NCBI GenBank assembly: GCA_019359035.1
Contig: JAHHIC010000093.1
Coordinates: forward strand, 124,001-188,000
Length of the DNA: 64,000 nucleotides
Direction: 5' to 3'
Source: Scytonematopsis contorta HA4267-MV1
GTDB lineage: Bacteria > Cyanobacteriota > Cyanobacteriia > Cyanobacteriales > Nostocaceae
The notes under the pieces are model-generated. The model saw only the letters and a list, made by a program, of their open reading frames with translations. It had not been told where the DNA came from and searched no databases. This document shows positions 59,873 to 64,000 of the stretch, piece after piece (the stretch's first letter is position 1; each line of letters starts with the position of its first letter). A program made the position numbers and the translations under genes.

Positions 59873-61015
59873 TTATTCATAGCGACTATTCATAAGTTGT
59901 TCTAGCTGAAATTCAATTGCTGATAAAAGTTTTGGCTGCTGCCAATTATGGCTTAGATAAGCTGCTATACAAGCTCCACCAGCACCGACACCTTCTTTAA
60001 CGAACCCTTGCTCATATGCTTGGAGTTGAGGGTAACGAGAATTAGCAAAACTTAATCGCGTCGCAATTAGGGGTGGGGAAAAACCACTCCTGATTCTATT
60101 GTGGGTTGTAATTAGTTTTGCTAACTCTACTGTTCCTGCGGTTAGGTCTTCTGCCACCCAACGAGTAGTACCAACAACAATTTCTTCTGGACACCAAGAC
60201 AACGCGCAAGTTTCAGCAATTATATTAATTAATGCATATACTGCCAGCATTTGTGTTCCACCAGCTAACAATATTCCACAACTACGACTTGCAGAAATAG
60301 CCATTCCTGCAACAACTACTTGCATTGGGTCACCGACTGCAGCTAAAAGTTCTAAGGGATTGGGAACTGGGAATTGGGAATTGGGAATTGGGAATTGCTT
60401 TAAACCAGACTGAACAATTTTCCATTTTTGATTGTGGTTACAAACAGGGTGACTGCTATTAACTAAACCATTGGCGGGAATTCCTAAACCTGTTAATATT
60501 GCTAAAGCAGTAGTAGTACCGCCAACAACACATTCTCCTAAAATTAAATAGCTATTTTTCGCTTCTTTCGCCAGTCTCTCGCCCCAAATTAAGCCTTGTT
60601 CTAGTAAATTTTGCACCATCGCTAATTCTAATGCAGTTCCTTGACTTAGACATTTAGCTGGGACACCACCTAAATCTATCATTGGAATTGTACTTACTTG
60701 CGGTAAACCTGCATTGAATAAATAAAGTGGTATATTTAACGACTCAATAACTGCGCGGGAAATTAATACTGGAGAAGCCCCAGCTGCTAGGGGTGGTAGT
60801 GGGTAGTGAGGTTTAGCTTTTGCACCGTAGTATAAAAATTCAGCATCAGCATAAGCTGTAAATTTTCGGTCTTCAGGGGTGCGACCAGCAGCAGAAATAC
60901 CTGGAATCAGAGCAGTTTCCGTAAAACCTAAAACGCAAGCAAAAATAGGTGAAGAACCCCTGTATTTGGCAGCCCATTTTTCACCTTGTTGAATTTGAGT
61001 ATAAATTTCAATCAT
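59873..61015 (-). CDS. cobT: Nicotinate-nucleotide--dimethylbenzimidazole phosphoribosyltransferase-type protein CobT
   Basis: 380 residues, the cyanobacterial CobT-like family. It activates the lower ligand base for cobalamin nucleotide-loop assembly. Visible family text includes GFTETALIPGISAAGRTPEDRKFTAYADAEFLYYG, ECVVGGTTTALAILTGLGI, AVGDPMQVVVAGMA and KEGVGAGGACIAAYL. Residues about 207-220 (KQFPIPNSQFPVPNP) are encoded by an in-frame heptamer array. The gene follows the DUF2232-like gene by 21 bases on the same strand. The base specificity (many cyanobacteria make pseudocobalamin) is unknown. Confidence 0.88.
   Translation of the reverse strand: MIEIYTQIQQGEKWAAKYRGSSPIFACVLGFTETALIPGISAAGRTPEDRKFTAYADAEFLYYGAKAKPHYPLPPLAAGASPVLISRAVIESLNIPLYLFNAGLPQVSTIPMIDLGGVPAKCLSQGTALELAMVQNLLEQGLIWGERLAKEAKNSYLILGECVVGGTTTALAILTGLGIPANGLVNSSHPVCNHNQKWKIVQSGLKQFPIPNSQFPVPNPLELLAAVGDPMQVVVAGMAISASRSCGILLAGGTQMLAVYALINIIAETCALSWCPEEIVVGTTRWVAEDLTAGTVELAKLITTHNRIRSGFSPPLIATRLSFANSRYPQLQAYEQGFVKEGVGAGGACIAAYLSHNWQQPKLLSAIEFQLEQLMNSRYE
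60361..60395. repeat. In-frame heptamer array inside cobT
   Basis: Five tgggaa(c/t) heptamers, read on the minus strand as a Gln-Phe-Pro-Ile-Pro-Asn-Ser period. They interrupt the CobT protein near its middle without a frame shift. Confidence 0.88.
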
Positions 61016-61036
61016 TACTGCAAGAGATAATGGGGA

Positions 61037-61804
61037 TTAACCTTCATAGTCCATAATGACTTGTACCCATTGTGGAGGACGGGGAATGGGATTTCCTAGA
61101 CGGTCTAATAATAGCCAAGCGGCAATATGCATCAAGAATATGTAGAGAAAATTGTTAACTACGATTAAAGCTATCGCTCCGATTTGGACTAGAAATACAC
61201 CAGGGGATGTTAATAAACCTAAGCGGAGAAATATCCACTCGATAATTTCTGTAACTTGATTAATGCTGTATACCCAAAGGTCTTCACCAGAAAGTAAAGA
61301 AAGTAACCATAGTCTGAAAAATACGCCGATAGTACCTAAAATTGAAGCTAAGGTGATGGAAACAGACCAAGGAACACGACGACGCCATGTTGCTCCTAAT
61401 AATACCCCCATAAACCCAAAGGGCATGACAAATAGTGAACTACGTATTGGTCCCATCAAGACACTAAGTAACAAACCAGAGACCAAAGCTGACATCCATG
61501 CTGCGCGTTTTCCCCAACGTAGGTAAACAAGGGCAATAGGTATAGGGAAAAATATCCGTAATAAAGCACCGAAGGGGAAGTAAAAATTTATAAACCAAAT
61601 TAAACTACCTGTGCTAGCTAAAAAAGCTGTTTCTACCATTCTTAGGGGTGAATCCAGCTTTAATTGAGGTCTAAGTAAGTTTTCTTGTTCTTGCTCTTTG
61701 TCTTGTTTAGTACCGGAGTTTTTATCTGGCATTAAGCCATTACTTGGAACTTCAATTTTAGGACTTTCCTCTGGTATATCTTGGTGGGAATCGTCAATGC
61801 TCAT
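61037..61804 (-). CDS. DUF2232-like integral membrane protein
   Basis: 255 residues from the ATG at 61804 (MSIDDSHQD); an in-frame start at 61849 adds 15 residues and is less likely. A charged N-terminal tail of about 55 residues precedes about six membrane helices (MVETAFLASTGSLIWFINFYF, ALLRIFFPIPIALVYLRWG, SALVSGLLLSVLMGP, ITLASILGTIGVFFRLWLLSLL, FLVQIGAIALIVVNNFLYIFLMHIAAWLLL). This matches the DUF2232 family seen beside cobT in cyanobacteria; S-component-like transport of a vitamin precursor is a speculation. It forms an operon with cobT. Confidence 0.82.
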   Translation of the reverse strand: MSIDDSHQDIPEESPKIEVPSNGLMPDKNSGTKQDKEQEQENLLRPQLKLDSPLRMVETAFLASTGSLIWFINFYFPFGALLRIFFPIPIALVYLRWGKRAAWMSALVSGLLLSVLMGPIRSSLFVMPFGFMGVLLGATWRRRVPWSVSITLASILGTIGVFFRLWLLSLLSGEDLWVYSINQVTEIIEWIFLRLGLLTSPGVFLVQIGAIALIVVNNFLYIFLMHIAAWLLLDRLGNPIPRPPQWVQVIMDYEG

Positions 61805-61879
61805 ATAACAAGTACGGAATATAAAATAAAAAATTGTCAAGTCTACCAAGCATAATGCTGGATAGGTAACCTGACAATT

Positions 61880-62599
61880 CTAGCCAATTGTCCTTTCTAA
61901 AGCGGACAAATCGGGAATACAAATAAGGTCTTGCTCTCGTTTTATCAATCCTTTTTTCTCTAACCTCGTCAACACCCGTGTAACAGTTTCTCGCGCTAGT
62001 CCACTCAAGCTACTTAATTCCCGGTGCGGTAAATTGGGAATTTGCGTACCAGAGTCACCTTTTGTTCCCTGTCCTTCCGCCAAAAATAATAACGTGTCTG
62101 CCACTCGTGACTGACTGTCAGATTCCCGTAAACGCAAGCGTCTATTTACTTGTCGTAAACGTCGTGCCATTAATTGCGCTAGTTTTACTCCTGACATTGG
62201 TTCGTTGTGCAGTAACTTGACAAAATCCTGCGAGGGCATACTACCTATAATTGTCGGCGTCAAAGTAATCACATCAGTAGAACGGGGCACTTCGTCAAGT
62301 GCCGCCATTTCGCCGAATAATTCCCCTTTACCAAGAATATTTAGGGTTACTTCTTTACCTTCCAAGTTGTATGTGCGAATTTTGACCCAGCCTTCGATAA
62401 TGAAATATACAGAGCCACCCCAGTCATTTTCCAACAAAATCACTTGATTCGCCGGATGAGTACGGGTAACAAGATGGTTGAGAGCTACGTCCACGGCCGC
62501 TTCTGGCAATCCAAGGAAAAAAGGAGATGACAGCAGCAAGGCATTGGAGGCAGCGTGCGAGTTATATCGGTCTTCCATCACAACATTTATAGCCAACAT
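61880..62599 (-). CDS. Crp/Fnr family transcriptional regulator
   Basis: 239 residues; a second ATG at 62578 (MEDRYNSH) is an equally good start. The N-terminal cyclic-nucleotide-type sensor domain (NQVILLENDWGGSVYFIIEGWVKIRTYNLEGKEVTLNILGKGELFGEMAALDEVPRSTDV) is joined by a long helix (ARRLRQVNRRLRLRESDS) to a winged helix-turn-helix (HRELSSLSGLARETVTRVLTRLEKKGLI). It is not NtcA: the sensor domain and recognition helix differ. The cassette FGEMAALDEVPRSTD lacks the usual Arg-Ala/Ser-Ala pattern of cAMP binders, so the effector is uncertain. It lies 75 bases upstream of the DUF2232-like gene on the same strand. Confidence 0.9.
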   Translation of the reverse strand: MLAINVVMEDRYNSHAASNALLLSSPFFLGLPEAAVDVALNHLVTRTHPANQVILLENDWGGSVYFIIEGWVKIRTYNLEGKEVTLNILGKGELFGEMAALDEVPRSTDVITLTPTIIGSMPSQDFVKLLHNEPMSGVKLAQLMARRLRQVNRRLRLRESDSQSRVADTLLFLAEGQGTKGDSGTQIPNLPHRELSSLSGLARETVTRVLTRLEKKGLIKREQDLICIPDLSALERTIG

Positions 62600-63014
62600 G
62601 CAATTTAGACAAAAAACGAAATCGCGCCCTTCTAAGCCTAAGCTATCTAAGCACAGCCGCTTCTACAAATAAAACTAGACTATGTTACACAACTGCGATT
62701 GCCTGTAATTTTTTATAGACAATGCTTACTTATATAATTAAATTACATAGGACTTTTGCACAAAGCGTTATATAATGTGCGCTCGATATAAAGCATTCAC
62801 TTGCTACAACGCAAATTTACTTGGGTTATCAATATATATGTAAACAATATTAATCATACCCAAGATTATTAATTTTTGCTAACATTAAATTTTACACTAA
62901 TTTTTTAGTTTTTCGCGCTATTACACAAAAAAACCCACCCCGCAACGGGGAGGGGGCTACGATAATATGTTCAATTCTTCAAAATTATTTTTGTTAGTTC
63001 CCACTCCCCACTCC
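62600..63014. other. Intergenic region upstream of the Crp/Fnr gene
   Basis: AT-rich, with the regulator's promoter by position. It includes cataggacttttgcacaaag (62748-62767), similar to short motifs found at ends of cyanobacterial insertion elements, and a ccccgcaacgggg hairpin (62938-62950) with flanking GC-rich repeat. No gene is seen. Confidence 0.5.
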
Positions 63015-64000
63015 CTACTTCTTCTTAGAAGCTGCAGAAACAGGTAGTTGTAAATTTTGGTTGAAAACAAACTCGTTACGAATTTCCACCTGACGCTTGG
63101 GTAGAGAGTCATTGCGGTTAAGTTCATCTTGGGGAGAAACTCGTAATGTGTAGCTACCAACTGGAACTCCATCCATACGATATAAACCAAATTGGTCAGT
63201 GGAGGAGGACATAATTCTTGCACCTTTTGCGTTAACTAATTCCACACGCACTTGCGGTATTGGTTGATTTGCTACATCGGTAATGCGTCCAGCTAAACCA
63301 AATTCTGCTCGTAGAGGGAAATCTAATTTAGTCACACCAGCAGCAGCAACTTCAGCAACCATAGAGGTTTTACCTGTGGAAAGCTCAATTGGCAATTCAT
63401 CGGGTTGCAGTTCCACTACATACACACCTTCTGGTACATTACCAACAAAAAAGTTACCATTGGAGTCGGTTTTGCCGGAGCCAACATCTTGACCGCGTGT
63501 GTTATAAACCCTAACAACTGAATTACTTAAATCAAAAGCCTTACCTTTGTCGTCTCCTGAAACAATCAAGCGTCCGGCAATCGCACCTCTTTCTTTGCCA
63601 AGACCGCTGTAGTTAGTTGGGGTAACTCGACCACCACCAAAAGATAAATCAGATACTAAAGATAGAGTTAAACGTTCATCACCAAAACCGCCAAGAGCAC
63701 CTCTAGCTCTGGATGGGATACCTTGATAGTCAATTCTAGCTAACAATCCTGGCAGTACTTGCATACTAGCGCCAGCAACAGGTGCAACATCTCCGTCTCG
63801 CAGAGCTATTCCTAAGTTCCAACTGAGTTGTCTTAAATCACTGGAACTGCGACCAATGCCAACAGAATAGCGAGGAGCCAAATTACCACCGAATTCATTA
63901 CCTAGTAATACTTGGTAATTATTGCCAATATTGTAGCTGAAATCAGTAAGGTAAGAATCCCCATAGCTATTAAAAGATAATCTTGTTTTCAAATTGGGCT
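63015..64000 (-). CDS. Surface protein with carboxypeptidase-regulatory-like (Cna-B-type) domains, 3' part
   Basis: The frame is open to the end of the window, so the gene starts beyond it; about 327 codons are visible. The first visible ~110 residues are beta-rich with alternating aromatic and glycine residues (YLTDFSYNIGNNYQVLLGNEF, SWNLGIALRDGD), like an outer-membrane barrel or usher. Two carboxypeptidase-regulatory-like beta domains follow (GAIAGRLIVSGDD..GNFFVGNVPEGVYVVELQ and GLAGRITDVANQPIPQVRVELVNAKG..GLYRMDGVPVGSYTLRV). The tail ends AASKKK. Its TAG stop opens the string tagggagtggggagtggg. A fimbrial-usher-like role is possible but unproven. Confidence 0.75.
   Translation of the reverse strand, partial: PNLKTRLSFNSYGDSYLTDFSYNIGNNYQVLLGNEFGGNLAPRYSVGIGRSSSDLRQLSWNLGIALRDGDVAPVAGASMQVLPGLLARIDYQGIPSRARGALGGFGDERLTLSLVSDLSFGGGRVTPTNYSGLGKERGAIAGRLIVSGDDKGKAFDLSNSVVRVYNTRGQDVGSGKTDSNGNFFVGNVPEGVYVVELQPDELPIELSTGKTSMVAEVAAAGVTKLDFPLRAEFGLAGRITDVANQPIPQVRVELVNAKGARIMSSSTDQFGLYRMDGVPVGSYTLRVSPQDELNRNDSLPKRQVEIRNEFVFNQNLQLPVSAASKKK

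Noticed and set aside
62748-62767. Insertion-sequence remnant (cataggacttttgcacaaag)
   Set aside because: Resembles a motif seen at IS ends in cyanobacteria, but no transposase fragment, partner end or target duplication is visible.

Overview
The window comes from a filamentous, low-GC cyanobacterium, most likely a member of the Nostocales (Rivularia/Calothrix/Tolypothrix-like; the genus is inference). The order-level call rests on the fbp-zwf-opcA block, a short RRM-type RNA-binding protein, cyanobacterial-type CobT next to a DUF2232-like membrane protein, CrtW ketolase, B12-dependent NrdJ, HIP1 octamers (12018, 39903, 55559) and heptanucleotide short tandem repeats of the kind known from heterocystous genomes. 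No tRNA, rRNA, CRISPR array, prophage or intact insertion sequence was seen.

Layout. 1-1.8 kb: 3' end of nrdJ, a small conserved protein and an RNA-binding protein. 2.4-7.2 kb: fbp, zwf and opcA, the oxidative pentose phosphate/Calvin block. 7.3-15.7 kb: cobB, a convergent operon of a large transporter-like HEAT protein and a cyclic-nucleotide-domain protein, infC bracketed by palindromic repeats, an alpha/beta hydrolase and ilvN. 17.1-43.5 kb: twenty same-strand genes forming one exopolysaccharide locus. 43.6-53.2 kb: pentapeptide-repeat membrane protein, quinone oxidoreductase, three tandem transcript-like units, a DUF3352 protein, rhodanese, hrcA, a membrane protein and crtW. 53.4-64 kb: a secreted duplicated-domain protein, the cbiMQO cobalt/nickel importer, a lipoprotein, a Tat-lipoprotein solute-binding protein, a coiled-coil protein, cobT with a DUF2232-like gene, a Crp/Fnr regulator, and the 3' part of a surface protein gene.

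The exopolysaccharide locus has the core of a Wzx/Wzy pathway: an initiating sugar-phosphate transferase, five GT4/GT2-type glycosyltransferases, a MurJ/Wzx flippase, a Wzy-like polymerase and a Wzc-like tyrosine kinase. No Wza channel or Wzb phosphatase is present. Its unusual part is the decoration set: a 4,6-dehydratase with a DegT aminotransferase (a 4-amino sugar route), a PIG-L deacetylase, a PhyH-type oxygenase, two paralogous FemAB/GNAT-like acyltransferases bracketing the aminotransferase, kinase and an asparagine-synthase-type amidotransferase, two methyltransferases and a secreted GH123/DUF4091-like protein. Together these suggest an amino-acylated or amidated, methylated extracellular glycan.

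Outside that locus the DNA is peppered with heptamer arrays. They begin at stop codons of many genes, are read in frame inside cobB and cobT, and supply the C-terminus of the solute-binding protein. A second theme is corrinoid/cobalt: NrdJ (user), CobB and CobT (synthesis) and CbiMQO (metal uptake) all lie in the window, without a recognisable cobalamin riboswitch.
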